44,865 bases of DNA, taken from Chitinophagales bacterium (GTDB lineage: Bacteria; Bacteroidota; Bacteroidia; Chitinophagales; CAIOSU01). The position numbers and the translations under genes are program-made. Positions 1 through 8,164 of this stretch are shown here, in pieces. The DNA lies in assembly GCA_018401955.1 (NCBI GenBank), contig JAGYJT010000025.1:1-44865 (forward strand), given 5' to 3'. The notes beneath the pieces are model-generated. The model had not been told where the DNA came from. It searched no databases and saw only the letters and a list, made by a program, of their open reading frames with translations. Each line of letters opens with the position of its first letter. Positions within the stretch are counted from its first letter, which is position 1.

Positions 1-9
1 ATTTAATAT

Positions 10-384
10 ATGGAACCCGACCACAACCCCAAGCAGCTGCGCCGCTTGCTAAGGCAGCAAGCTACGCCCGCCGAAAAGGCCATGTGGCTGTTGCTACGCA
101 ACTTTAGGTTGCAGGGGCGCAAGTTTAGACGGCAACATAGCATTGGGCCATTTATAGCCGATTTTTGCTGCGTGCACGAAAAACTGGTAATTGAACTTGA
201 CGGACAAGTTCATTACCAACCAGGCGCGCAAGACTATGACCACCAGCGAACCGAGTACCTAAAAGAACAAGGCTTTCAAGTACTTCGCTACGAAAACCGA
301 CAGGTATTTGAGGCACAAGATGCCATACTGCACGATATACAAATGCACTTTGAAGAGCACCAAGCCAAGCAAGGTGGGGCTTAG
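10..384 (+). CDS. DUF559 (Vsr-like) endonuclease-fold protein
   Basis: A 124-residue protein of the DUF559 family, which shares the very-short-patch-repair/PD-(D/E)XK nuclease fold. Visible family features are the N-terminal LRRLLRQQATPAEKAMWLLLR helix region, the central strand pair FIADFCCVHEKLVIELDGQVH (about residues 48-68), where the Asp and Glu of the fold lie, and the C-terminal GFQVLRYENRQVF. The length fits the small stand-alone members of the family. The biochemical role of these proteins is mostly unknown; they are scattered singletons in Bacteroidota, often beside repeats, as here (a palindromic element begins 47 bases downstream). The ATG at 10 is close to the window edge, so upstream context is not visible. 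Confidence 0.85.
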   Translation: MEPDHNPKQLRRLLRQQATPAEKAMWLLLRNFRLQGRKFRRQHSIGPFIADFCCVHEKLVIELDGQVHYQPGAQDYDHQRTEYLKEQGFQVLRYENRQVFEAQDAILHDIQMHFEEHQAKQGGA

Positions 385-430
385 TAGGTAAGTTAGTGTT
401 TTGCTGGTGTTATGTGGCTGGAGTTATGTG

Positions 431-563
431 CCCTCACCTAACCTCTCCCCGAGGGAGAGGGACTTCAATGGCTTCGCCATTTTTTGGAGCGAAGCTCCAT
501 GGCCCCCTCGGACTTTATCCTGAGCTTTCGCCGAATGGAACTGGGAGAGGGTTGGGGTGAGGG
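431..563. repeat. Palindromic MITE-like element with CCCTCACC ends
   Basis: The element begins CCCTCACCTAACCTCTCCC and ends with GGGAGAGGGTTGGGGTGAGG, which are imperfect inverted terminal repeats. Inside are two short hairpins (AATGGCTTCGCCATT and GGAGCGAAGCTCC). A partial copy of the right end recurs at about 597-611. There is no coding capacity; ORFs on either strand here are products of the palindrome. Confidence 0.7.
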
Positions 564-904
564 ATACGTAACACAAGCAAATAGCACATACAAATAGGCT
601 GGGGTGAGGGAAAAAATGCACACAAAGCATTCCCGCCCCGATACCGAGTATCAGGTTATACCATAGGCTGTAAGGGTTTAAAAGGTTAATAAAAAGGGCA
701 CTTTGGGCCAGCGTCCACTCTGGCTGCGGTGCTGCGCTACCGTTCGGCAGGGCGTTGGTTATTGGTGTATGCCCCTCGTCTGTCGCAAGGGGCAATGGGT
801 TGTGTTCCTATCCCGGAACGTTATTGGTTATATCACTAATTTATTACCCGGTTTTATTCTTTGCAAGTTTTTGGGTGCTTTTTTGGGCCTCAAAAGTGGC
901 CACT

Positions 905-1076
905 GGGGTTTTGTCGTGTGCAACAGGCTGGTTATCAAATAGTTACATTTCCACCTATTTTTGTCGGCTATACCCACAACCCACAACTAATGTCATACTG
1001 AGCCCTTCGCCAAAAGCTCAGGATAAACTCGGCCGAAGTACGCGCCAACACTATAAAAAGTACACGACAAAACCCC
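905..1076. repeat. Inverted repeat pair carrying the ACGACAAAA core
   Basis: GGGGTTTTGTCGTGT at 905-919 is matched exactly by its reverse complement at 1062-1076, enclosing about 140 bases that also hold a fragment of the dispersed 'CTTCGCC...GCTCAGG' repeat (about 1003-1035). The rest of 564-1182 shows no credible gene; open frames here lack homology and codon structure. Confidence 0.65.
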
Positions 1077-1136
1077 CTTTGCGGGGCAAAACATAAACAT
1101 CTCCAACTTTCTCCTCACAATTCCAAACCATTTTCC

Positions 1137-1144
1137 TAAATTTG
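1137..1144 (+). promoter_or_regulatory. Probable -7 box of metK promoter
   Basis: TAAATTTG matches the Bacteroidota -7 consensus TAnnTTTG. It lies 38 bases before the metK ATG, leaving a leader of about 30 nt. No clear -33 TTTG is seen. Confidence 0.4.
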
Positions 1145-1182
1145 GGCATCTATTAAACTTTACCCATTAACAATTATACCTC

Positions 1183-2439
1183 ATGCCATATTTGTTTACC
1201 TCTGAGTCGGTTTCGGAAGGACATCCGGACAAAGTATCCGACCAAATATCAGATGCATTGATTGATAACTTCTTGGCTTTCGACCCAGAGTCGAAGGTGG
1301 CTTGCGAAACCCTGTGTACTACAGGTTTGGTGGTATTGGCTGGTGAGGTAAAATCGAGCGTGTACTTGGATGTGCAAACCATTGCCCGCGACGTAATCAA
1401 GAAGATTGGCTACACCAAGAGCGAGTATATGTTTGAGGCCAACAGTTGCGGCATTATCTCTGCCATTCACGAGCAATCGAGCGACATTAACCAAGGTGTT
1501 GACAAAAAGAACAAGGAAGAGCAAGGTGCCGGCGACCAAGGTATGATGTTTGGCTATGCTACCAAAGATACCGACAACTACATGCCGTTGCCTTTGGACA
1601 TTGCCCACCAACTATTGATTGAGTTGGCCGAGCTTCGCCGCGAGAACAAGAAGATTAAGTACCTACGCCCTGATAGCAAGAGCCAGGTAACCATTGAATA
1701 TAGCGACGACAACACACCTATACGTATTGATGCCATTGTGGTGAGCACGCAGCACGATGATTTTGATACCGAGAAGAAAATGCAAAAGCAGATTGAGGCG
1801 GACATCATCAACATCCTTATTCCGCGCGTAAAGAAGAAGTTCCCGAAGCGTGTGCAGCAGTTGTTTGACGATAAAATTACGTACCACATTAACCCAACCG
1901 GCAAGTTTGTTATCGGTGGTCCGCATGGCGATACTGGCCTTACTGGTCGTAAAATCATTGTGGATACTTACGGTGGCAAAGGTGCTCACGGTGGTGGTGC
2001 GTTCAGCGGCAAAGACCCTTCAAAGGTTGACCGTAGCGCAGCGTATGCTACCCGCCACATTGCCAAAAACGCCGTAGCAGCCGGTGTTGCTGAGGAAATT
2101 TTGGTGCAGGTATCGTATGCAATTGGTGTTGCTAAGCCAATGGGCTTGTATGTAAACACTTACGGCACCAGCAAATTAGGCCTTACCGATGGCGAGATTG
2201 CGAAGAAGCTGGAGCAGGTATTTGATATGCGCCCTTATGCTATTGAGCAGCGCTTGAAACTACGCACCCCAATGTACAGCGAAACCGCAGCTTATGGCCA
2301 CATGGGCCGCAAGAACGAAGAGGTTACCAAAACCTTTACCCTACCTAGCGGCGAAACCAAGAAAGTAAAAGTAGAGCTATTTACTTGGGAGAAATTGGAT
2401 TACGTGGATGCTATTAAAAAGGCTTTCGGTATTAAGTAA
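1183..2439 (+). CDS. metK: S-adenosylmethionine synthetase
   Basis: This cytosolic enzyme makes S-adenosylmethionine from methionine and ATP, the methyl donor for all methylation including the DNA methyltransferases in this window. The 418-residue protein begins with the family's [19 protein letters not shown] substrate-binding motif. It carries [12 protein letters not shown] near residue 116 and the glycine-rich [19 protein letters not shown] loop near residue 267. It is longer than the E. coli enzyme (384 residues), with insertions such as the segment after EYSDDNTPI, as is usual in Bacteroidota. The ATG at 1183 is the only start that keeps the whole N-terminal motif. The gene is monocistronic: it has its own promoter-like box and a terminator directly after the stop. 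Confidence 0.98.
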   Translation: MPYLFTSESVSEGHPDKVSDQISDALIDNFLAFDPESKVACETLCTTGLVVLAGEVKSSVYLDVQTIARDVIKKIGYTKSEYMFEANSCGIISAIHEQSSDINQGVDKKNKEEQGAGDQGMMFGYATKDTDNYMPLPLDIAHQLLIELAELRRENKKIKYLRPDSKSQVTIEYSDDNTPIRIDAIVVSTQHDDFDTEKKMQKQIEADIINILIPRVKKKFPKRVQQLFDDKITYHINPTGKFVIGGPHGDTGLTGRKIIVDTYGGKGAHGGGAFSGKDPSKVDRSAAYATRHIAKNAVAAGVAEEILVQVSYAIGVAKPMGLYVNTYGTSKLGLTDGEIAKKLEQVFDMRPYAIEQRLKLRTPMYSETAAYGHMGRKNEEVTKTFTLPSGETKKVKVELFTWEKLDYVDAIKKAFGIK

Positions 2440-2463
2440 GCCTTACTATAAAGCAATATTTTG

Positions 2464-2499
2464 ATAGGCTGCCCTGTTATTGGGGTGGCCTATTTTTTT
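2464..2499 (+). terminator. Intrinsic terminator after metK
   Basis: ATAGGCTGCCC and GGGTGGCCTAT pair over 11 positions (two G-U) around an 8-base loop, followed by seven T. It begins 25 bases after the metK stop and overlaps the end of the convergent lipoprotein gene. Confidence 0.8.
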
Positions 2500-2870
2500 G
2501 TGGGCTTGGGGCGCACGTTGCAAGCTATAATCTTGCAAGGTTGCATGGCAAAAGAGCCACTGTAAGGTTGCGCTAGCGCCAAGGCGGTATCGCAGGTGTT
2601 TATTTGGTACATTTTGGTGCGGACAGGGGTGGTGTTCATTTCTAACCCCACTTTCTGAAACCCGATGCTAACTTGGCCGGTGGGCACAGGGCTGTGTACC
2701 AACGAATCGTTGGGGCCAATGCGAGCGCATACAGTGCCGTTAATTATGCAATCGAAAGTATGGTTACTGGGGTTTATAAACTTTACGTAGCCGGTGTTTT
2801 GTTGTTGGCAGTTGTTAACACACCCGTATGCACAAACCACCAATACAGCATAAAATAACAACCGGTTCAT
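2490..2870 (-). CDS. Small hypothetical lipoprotein
   Basis: About 126 residues from the ATG at 2870. From this start the protein opens MNRLLFYAVLVVCAYGC, a short signal peptide whose AYGC resembles a lipobox, so it is probably exported and lipid-anchored at Cys17. A start 8 codons upstream is possible but would put charged residues before the hydrophobic stretch. The mature part has several cysteines (CIINGTVC, TCDTA, PCKIIAC) that may form disulphides, and a beta-rich look (GYVKFINPSNHTF). I do not recognise a family. It is convergent with metK and upstream of nothing obvious, so context gives no function. Confidence 0.6.
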   Translation of the reverse strand: MNRLLFYAVLVVCAYGCVNNCQQQNTGYVKFINPSNHTFDCIINGTVCARIGPNDSLVHSPVPTGQVSIGFQKVGLEMNTTPVRTKMYQINTCDTALALAQPYSGSFAMQPCKIIACNVRPKPTKK

Positions 2871-3082
2871 TTGCCCAATTTTGCTGGCAAACATAGAAAG
2901 AATAGTTGCAAAAAACAGTATCTGTTTATTAATTAATTAGCCTATTGAGTATTTTTTTTGGAGGGGCAAAAAGCATGGGCTGCAATGTATACTGTAAGTT
3001 AAGTTATGTATTGTGGTGGTGGCGTTTAATAAGCGCTGTTTTTTAGTAAGACAGTTGTAGGTAACACCTAGAAAATAGAACA

Positions 3083-3108
3083 GGCTCACAATTAGTTAAC
3101 TGTGAGCC
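3083..3108 (-). terminator. Hairpin downstream of the MscS gene
   Basis: GGCTCACA and TGTGAGCC form an 8-bp stem around a 10-base AT-rich loop, 34 bases beyond the mscS stop on the minus strand. There is no strong T run, so this may be a weak or Rho-assisted terminator. The remaining part of 2871-3141 shows no gene. Confidence 0.45.
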
Positions 3109-3141
3109 CATTCAGGTCAAATTCCTCAATCGTTATGCTTG

Positions 3142-4119
3142 TTAAGCACCATCCGCTCCGCCACTCTTAGTTGCAGACTTTCCCCCTTTTCCACCACCAT
3201 TGGCATGCGCTTTTACATACGCATTGGTGTACGCCTCGGTATAAGTTTCGCCACCTTTGATGCCAAAATCCAACGTGCGGATAGGGAACGGTATGGTAAC
3301 GTTGTTGTTGTCAAAGGCTACTTTAATGGCTTTGATGGCACCGCTTCTGGTTTGCATATAGCTCTTCTGCTTGATGTCTTCCAGCCAAAAGCTCAACCTA
3401 AAGTTGATGGAGCTATCGCCAAACTCTGTGTATTCTAACCTTATGTCTTGGTTTTTATCTACGCCTTTCAGGTTGTTTATGGTCTCCAACACCAATTGTT
3501 CCACTTGCTCCAAATCATCGCCATACGATACGCCTACTTCCAAATCAACCCTGCGCTCGCCACGCTTGGTGTAATTTTTAATGGGGCTATTAAACACGTC
3601 TTTGTTCGGTATCATTACCTCTTGCCCTTGGAAGGTGCGCAGGGATGTAGTGCGCATGTTAATGCGCAGCACCGTGCCAGTATAGTCGTTGGTTTCTACA
3701 TGGTCGCCTACCTGCAACGGTTTGCGAAAAGCCATCATAATACCCGACAAAAAGTTGGCCGCAATATCTTGAAAGGCAAAACCCAGCGCCAAGCCTATGA
3801 TACCAGCACCAGCCAATAGTGAGGTTACGGTTTTATCGAGGTTTAATAACCCTAAAGCGATAAACAGCCCAATCAGCAGGGTAATTACATAAAAAATACT
3901 AGCAACCAGGTTAAGAACGGCTTGGTTGGTGTTTGCTTTAAAGAAAATCTTTTTGATACCCCACTGTATAAGCCTGGCGAGGCCAATAAATGCAATAACA
4001 ACTACTATTGCGACGGCAAAGTTTGGCAGTATTTCTATTGCCCCTTTAAGCCAACCTTCCAACTTTCCAGTAACAATATTGGTAGCCTCTTTAAAGTCAA
4101 CGGTTAATTGATTGTACAT
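3142..4119 (-). CDS. Small-conductance mechanosensitive channel (MscS family)
   Basis: Membrane channel that opens under lateral membrane tension and releases solutes during hypo-osmotic shock. With the ATG at 4119 it has about 325 residues. An N-terminal hydrophobic region is followed by two membrane segments, then the pore helix TM3 in GAGIIGLALGFAFQDIAANF, where the Gly/Ala pattern lines the pore. The MscS beta domain follows (FRKPLQVGDHVETNDYTGTV, VMIPNKDVFNSPIKNY) and then the C-terminal alpha/beta domain (VSYGDDLEQVEQLV). The tail is Gly/Ser/Lys-rich. The longer frame to 4155 adds a basic stretch with no family support. It is transcribed alone, with a terminator-like hairpin downstream. 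Confidence 0.93.
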   Translation of the reverse strand: MYNQLTVDFKEATNIVTGKLEGWLKGAIEILPNFAVAIVVVIAFIGLARLIQWGIKKIFFKANTNQAVLNLVASIFYVITLLIGLFIALGLLNLDKTVTSLLAGAGIIGLALGFAFQDIAANFLSGIMMAFRKPLQVGDHVETNDYTGTVLRINMRTTSLRTFQGQEVMIPNKDVFNSPIKNYTKRGERRVDLEVGVSYGDDLEQVEQLVLETINNLKGVDKNQDIRLEYTEFGDSSINFRLSFWLEDIKQKSYMQTRSGAIKAIKVAFDNNNVTIPFPIRTLDFGIKGGETYTEAYTNAYVKAHANGGGKGGKSATKSGGADGA

Positions 4120-4176
4120 AGCGATGTGTGTAATTTTTACACGCTTTGTATACAAACATTATGCCCCACAAACAAA

Positions 4177-4200
4177 ATGGCCGCAATAATTTGCGGCCAT
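4177..4200 (-). terminator. Intrinsic terminator after the DUF885 gene
   Basis: ATGGCCGCAA and TTGCGGCCAT form a perfect 10-bp stem with a 4-base loop. Read on the minus strand it is followed by TTTTGTTTG, and it lies 31 bases past the DUF885 stop. Confidence 0.75.
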
Positions 4201-4230
4201 CAAGTACACTAATCGTTAAATTATAGCGGG

Positions 4231-6096
4231 TTAGGCCGCTGGCGTAGCGTCTTTTTGGGCCGCTATCCATTTGTTGATGTTTTCTTCCAGAATGTTCAAA
4301 GGCAATGAGCCATGGCGTAGCACTTCGTCGTGAAACGATTTGATATTGAAGCTTTCGCCCAGTTCGGTGCGCGATTTGTTCAATAGTTCCAATATCTTCA
4401 ACTGACCTATTTTGTAGGCCGTTGCTTGGCCGGGCATTACAATGTGGCGCTCTACCATACCCACACATTCGCCCATTGGGCTAGGGGTATTATCCACATA
4501 AAACTGGATACCCTCTTCGCGGGTCCAACGTTTCCAGTGTATACCTACGTCTACAACCAAGCGGCAAGCCCTCCACAGTTCCATGCTCAGTCGGCCAAAG
4601 TCTGAGTAAGGATTGCTATAGAAACCATACTCTTTGGGGATGTACTCAGAGTATAAGCCCCAACCCTCTACATAAGCAGTATAATTGCCGCCCAAAGTGC
4701 GGAATTTAGGTAAACCTTCTAGCTCTTGGTTGATGCTTATCTGCATGTGGTGGCCCGGTATGGCTTCGTGGTAAGCCAATGCCTCCATTTCGTAGGCTGG
4801 CATGTTGTTCATTTCATACAGGTTTACGTAGTAGCTACCTGGGCGAGAGCCATCAGGTGCTGGGCTTTCGTAAAACGCAGTACCTGCCGATGCTTCACGG
4901 AAAGGTTCTACTTGCTTTACGGTAAGTTCCGCTTTTGGAAGTATACCAAACAAGCTAGGTATAGTAGCTTTCATGCTATCTATCAAAGCCTGCGTTTCGC
5001 TCAGGTACTTTTGTTTGCCTTCGGGCGTATTTGGGTAGTAAAACTGCTTGTCGGTTTTCATAAACTCAAAGAAGTCTTTCAAGCTATCACCTTCAAAGTT
5101 TACCTGTGTCATTATTTTGCGCATTTCGCCATGTATGCGCTCAATTTCGGCAAGCCCAATGTTCATTACCTCATCTGGCGTAAGCTTGGTAGTAGTGCTG
5201 TTGGCAAGGGCAATTTCGTAGTAGCTATCGCCATTTGGCAGTTTCCAAACCCCGGCATCGTTGGTAGCCGTTTTTTCCAGCTCGGTCATGTAGGCCATTA
5301 GGTTTTCGTAGGCCGGTTTAAAGTGCTCAACCAATGCCAAGCGGGCTTCTTCAACTAGAGCTGCTTTGGTAGCATCATCAACACTTGAGTCAAGTTCTTC
5401 AATTTTAGCTTTAATGTCGGCAAACAATGGCGAGTCTTCTTTCGATTTGTCGAAAGGTGCACCGGTAAGTAGGTTTTGGCAATCATTCAATACCGCCGTG
5501 AACAAGAATTTTGGCAATACAATCTGCTTCTCAGCGCGTGCTTTTATGCCATCAACCACTTGGCCCAATGCCACATCAATGGTTTGCAAGCGAGAGATGT
5601 AGTCTTTGGCATCTTGCACGCTAGCTACTTGGTGTATGTTCATCAAAAACGAGGGCAACCAAGTGTGCACGCCGTTCATGTGGTCAACTGGGTAATCATG
5701 GAAACGGAAATCGAATTGGGCAATTTCGTCTTCAGCATCGGCCACCCACATGCGGTAGCTGGTTTGGGTTACCTCGTTCAGTTTATTGAAATCAAAGCTG
5801 TCTTTAAGGAAGGCAAGGTTCGTTTTAAGTATGTCCATTTCAACCAACTCCATCGAGTCAGAAAAATCGCCCCATTGGCCAGCGGTGGAGTCTTTAATAC
5901 CCAGGTAAGCCTTCCACACCGGGTAACGGCTCACCTGGTCGTCCCATACGGCATCAAACCACGTGTTCAATCGCGCACTTTCGGCGGCAATCTCTTCGGT
6001 AGTGGGTGCTTTTGGGGCATCGGGGGTGTTGTTGCAAGCAGTGGTAAGCAGGAAGGCTAAGGCCAGCAGGGGCAAAAGGGTTTGGATAAAACGCAT
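4231..6096 (-). CDS. DUF885 family lipoprotein, putative metallopeptidase
   Basis: A 621-residue protein of the DUF885 family, thought to be zinc peptidases on the strength of a conserved HExxxGHH motif. The motif appears here as HEAIPGHHMQ, with the first His near residue 442, followed by the downstream EGWGLYSEYIPKEYGF and MELWRACRLVVDVGIH segments typical of the family. The start at 6096 gives MRFIQTLLPLLALAFLLTTAC, a lipoprotein signal peptide with a TTAC lipobox, so the protein should be anchored outside the cytoplasm. An in-frame start 10 codons upstream would spoil this signal. The substrate is unknown; family members are often predicted to cleave peptides at the cell surface. It has its own terminator and appears monocistronic. 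Confidence 0.92.
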   Translation of the reverse strand: MRFIQTLLPLLALAFLLTTACNNTPDAPKAPTTEEIAAESARLNTWFDAVWDDQVSRYPVWKAYLGIKDSTAGQWGDFSDSMELVEMDILKTNLAFLKDSFDFNKLNEVTQTSYRMWVADAEDEIAQFDFRFHDYPVDHMNGVHTWLPSFLMNIHQVASVQDAKDYISRLQTIDVALGQVVDGIKARAEKQIVLPKFLFTAVLNDCQNLLTGAPFDKSKEDSPLFADIKAKIEELDSSVDDATKAALVEEARLALVEHFKPAYENLMAYMTELEKTATNDAGVWKLPNGDSYYEIALANSTTTKLTPDEVMNIGLAEIERIHGEMRKIMTQVNFEGDSLKDFFEFMKTDKQFYYPNTPEGKQKYLSETQALIDSMKATIPSLFGILPKAELTVKQVEPFREASAGTAFYESPAPDGSRPGSYYVNLYEMNNMPAYEMEALAYHEAIPGHHMQISINQELEGLPKFRTLGGNYTAYVEGWGLYSEYIPKEYGFYSNPYSDFGRLSMELWRACRLVVDVGIHWKRWTREEGIQFYVDNTPSPMGECVGMVERHIVMPGQATAYKIGQLKILELLNKSRTELGESFNIKSFHDEVLRHGSLPLNILEENINKWIAAQKDATPAA

Positions 6097-6180
6097 GGAT
6101 GGTTGTTTTGCTGCAAAGTTGTGCAAAATATTTCAATACCCATTGGTTTATAGATGATTAGGGGGGTGGAGGTAAGATGC

Positions 6181-6283
6181 TTGAACCTTGATTTGGTAAA
6201 GGATTAGGGGATTGGAAAAGGATTTCTTACATATTATGGTAAAATCTTTTTCTAATTAAGGCAATCATGTAAAATCAAACTTC
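6181..6283. repeat. GAACCTTGATT palindromic repeat, copy 1
   Basis: An imperfect palindrome beginning TTGAACCTTGATTTGG and ending AATCAAACTTC, with the paired core GGAAAAGGATTT / AAATCTTTTTC. Related copies occur at 32650-32770 and 39291-39392. It lies downstream of the lipid kinase gene and upstream of the DUF885 gene. Confidence 0.7.
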
Positions 6284-6290
6284 TACCAGC

Positions 6291-7226
6291 CTAAGGCACC
6301 AACACCTTCACCGAAGCAGGTACTATATTAAATTCAAAAGGGGCTTCGCCCAATACTTCGCCTTCCACCTCTAGCCAAACAGGTACGGGTGAGCTTACTT
6401 TCACGTTTTTGCCCGTGTATTGTTCTACGTTATCCAACTTGGTAAACGTACCATCGCCCAGCGCGGCTACATTGCGAATAACCGTCCAGCGGCTTACGTT
6501 TTTAATATGGGTAATGGTAAACAGGCCATCATCGGGCTTAGCATTTGGCACTATCATCATGCCGCCACCAGCAAATTGGCAGTTGCCCACATTTAGGCAA
6601 AAAGTTGGTCCATCATACACCGCGCCATCCACTTCAACCTTAATAGGTACGGCATCGAAACTAAAAATTACCTTCACCAAGCTCATCCAATACTGCACCG
6701 GCCCCAATGCCGATTTGCCATTGTTGGCATCGCGGGTTACCTCGGCATCAAATGCCATACCTGCTACGTTTATAAAATGGCGGCTATGCTTGTGGCCATG
6801 CATGTGGTAGGTTGCCAAGCCAGCATCAATCGTGCGGGTGTTGGTTGGGTTTTTTAGCAGTTTTATGGCTTCTTTGGGTTCTTTGGGTATGCCCATGGTT
6901 TTTATCCAGTCGTTGCCAGTACCTATGCTTACCAAGGCAATGGTTACTTCGGTGCTCGGTACGGCTTGCTGGGCGAAAAGACCGTTTACTACTTCGTTCA
7001 GCGTGCCGTCGCCACCCACTATCAATAGCTTGCGGTAGCCTTTCTCCACAGCCTCTTTGGCTATGTGGCTGGCATGTAAACTAGCGTTGGTTACGTGTGC
7101 TTCATAGTCAATGCCCATGGCTTTAAGGTCGGCCTCAATTTTGCTCCAACGTTTGTTGCCCCTGCTACCGCCGGCTGCGGGGTTTACAATAGCGTACCAA
7201 GTTTGCTCCATGAACGGTTGTTCCAT
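6291..7226 (-). CDS. Diacylglycerol kinase / sphingosine kinase-like lipid kinase
   Basis: A cytosolic or membrane-peripheral kinase of the DAGK-catalytic (LCB5/YegS) family, which phosphorylates a lipid hydroxyl using ATP. The 311-residue protein has the N-terminal YAIVNPAAGGSRGNKRW nucleotide-loop region, the GGDGTLNEVVNG signature at residues 71-82, and SIGTGNDWIKTMGIP further on, which together form the ATP site. A C-terminal beta-sandwich (DGLFTITHIK and following) is also typical. The exact lipid is not evident. The start could be the ATG at 7226 or the one five codons later (7211); the TATCTTTG box at 7237-7244 would leave almost no leader for the first. Confidence 0.93.
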   Translation of the reverse strand: MEQPFMEQTWYAIVNPAAGGSRGNKRWSKIEADLKAMGIDYEAHVTNASLHASHIAKEAVEKGYRKLLIVGGDGTLNEVVNGLFAQQAVPSTEVTIALVSIGTGNDWIKTMGIPKEPKEAIKLLKNPTNTRTIDAGLATYHMHGHKHSRHFINVAGMAFDAEVTRDANNGKSALGPVQYWMSLVKVIFSFDAVPIKVEVDGAVYDGPTFCLNVGNCQFAGGGMMIVPNAKPDDGLFTITHIKNVSRWTVIRNVAALGDGTFTKLDNVEQYTGKNVKVSSPVPVWLEVEGEVLGEAPFEFNIVPASVKVLVP

Positions 7227-7236
7227 CAGTGAACGC

Positions 7237-7244
7237 CAAAGATA
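7237..7244 (-). promoter_or_regulatory. Probable -7 box of the lipid kinase promoter
   Basis: TATCTTTG on the minus strand is an exact TAnnTTTG. It ends 10 bases before the ATG at 7226, which favours use of the internal ATG at 7211 or a very short leader. Confidence 0.45.
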
Positions 7245-7262
7245 ATATATTTTGATGCACGA

Positions 7263-8030
7263 CTAGACCTTGTACAGCACAGGCTTGCTGGGGCTGGCAT
7301 CTATCTCAAAAGAAGCAATTTGCAGGTTTAGTAGGTAGCTGCCATCCAATATGGCCCCATCAACGTAAATAAGCTCGGTAATGGTAGCATTGGTGCGCAC
7401 TTTGGTGCCTGGATATCGCCAAAAAGCCTTATGCCCAAGCAGTTTGCCACCATCTTCTTCCCTATCAACAGAGGGCAGATCAACCAAAAAATGTTTTACC
7501 CCAATGCGCGCCATAAACTCCAAGGCTTCGTGGTGCAGGTAAGGTGGGTTTTTGCCAGAGTATTGGGCAATTTTCTTCAGTCCATCGTTGGGCAGCGTGC
7601 GCAATACCAAGGCTTCTGGGCGTTTGCCGTTCAGCTTCTTTTCAATTTGCTCTTTAAAAACCACGTAATCGCCATTATCCATCTTCACCGGGAAAATGCT
7701 GATTAACTCGGCACTAAAGAAAAACGTTTTAAGGCATTGGTTAATGGTGTACGGCTCGGTGCTGATGTGGCCCACGCACTCGGTATGGGTACCGTTGCCA
7801 TGCGGATTGATGGTAACGTTCACAAAATTTACCGGGCCGCCTTTTAGTGTTGAGCCTACAAAATCGCCCGCCACCACGGGCTCGGCAGTGAAGGGTGGTG
7901 CATACCAAGCGTTTACCCCTTTTACCCCAGCCCGCAGCGGTATGGAAATGTCCAAAGGCTCGCTGAGGTCAATGCGCATTTGTCCGGTTGGGGTTTCTAT
8001 AAAGGCGAGCATTGCTGTGGTGTTTGCCAT
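7263..8030 (-). CDS. Cyclase family protein (kynurenine formamidase-like hydrolase)
   Basis: About 255 residues from the ATG at 8030. The family (Pfam cyclase, including KynB) comprises metal-dependent amide or ester hydrolases with the signature HxGTHxDxPxH. Here the equivalent is HGNGTHTECVGHI at about residues 80-92, in which Glu and Cys replace the usual Asp and Pro positions, so the metal site is a variant. The start at 8030 (MANTTAMLAFIETPTGQMRI) is preferred because the frame upstream is unlike the family and runs into the promoter region of the divergent peptidase gene. Substrate cannot be inferred: no other kynurenine genes lie nearby. Confidence 0.85.
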   Translation of the reverse strand: MANTTAMLAFIETPTGQMRIDLSEPLDISIPLRAGVKGVNAWYAPPFTAEPVVAGDFVGSTLKGGPVNFVNVTINPHGNGTHTECVGHISTEPYTINQCLKTFFFSAELISIFPVKMDNGDYVVFKEQIEKKLNGKRPEALVLRTLPNDGLKKIAQYSGKNPPYLHHEALEFMARIGVKHFLVDLPSVDREEDGGKLLGHKAFWRYPGTKVRTNATITELIYVDGAILDGSYLLNLQIASFEIDASPSKPVLYKV

Positions 8031-8095
8031 AAATATAATCCTTATATCTATCGAAACCGTGTTTTTAGCGAAAGTTTTATGTTGGTCTGTATTGT

Positions 8096-8103
8096 TATCT
8101 TTA
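8096..8103 (+). promoter_or_regulatory. Probable -7 box of the S9 peptidase promoter
   Basis: TATCTTTA, close to TAnnTTTG, with a TTG at 8082-8084 upstream, 61 bases before the peptidase ATG and inside the divergent intergenic region. Confidence 0.4.
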
Positions 8104-8164
8104 GATTCGTGTAATGGCAAAGGTGTTTTAACTGCTGCCGTTTATTTCTATAAAACAATCCGAT

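Noticed and set aside
703-1096. Overlapping plus-strand open frames of 79 and 113 codons
   Set aside because: They lie in repeat-rich intergenic DNA, share no recognisable motif, and run through inverted repeats.
3139-3819. Plus-strand frames opposite the MscS gene
   Set aside because: Shadows of the clearly recognised channel gene.
4726-6060. Long plus-strand frames (191 and 194 codons) opposite the DUF885 gene
   Set aside because: Antisense shadows; composition biased by the real gene and no family resemblance.
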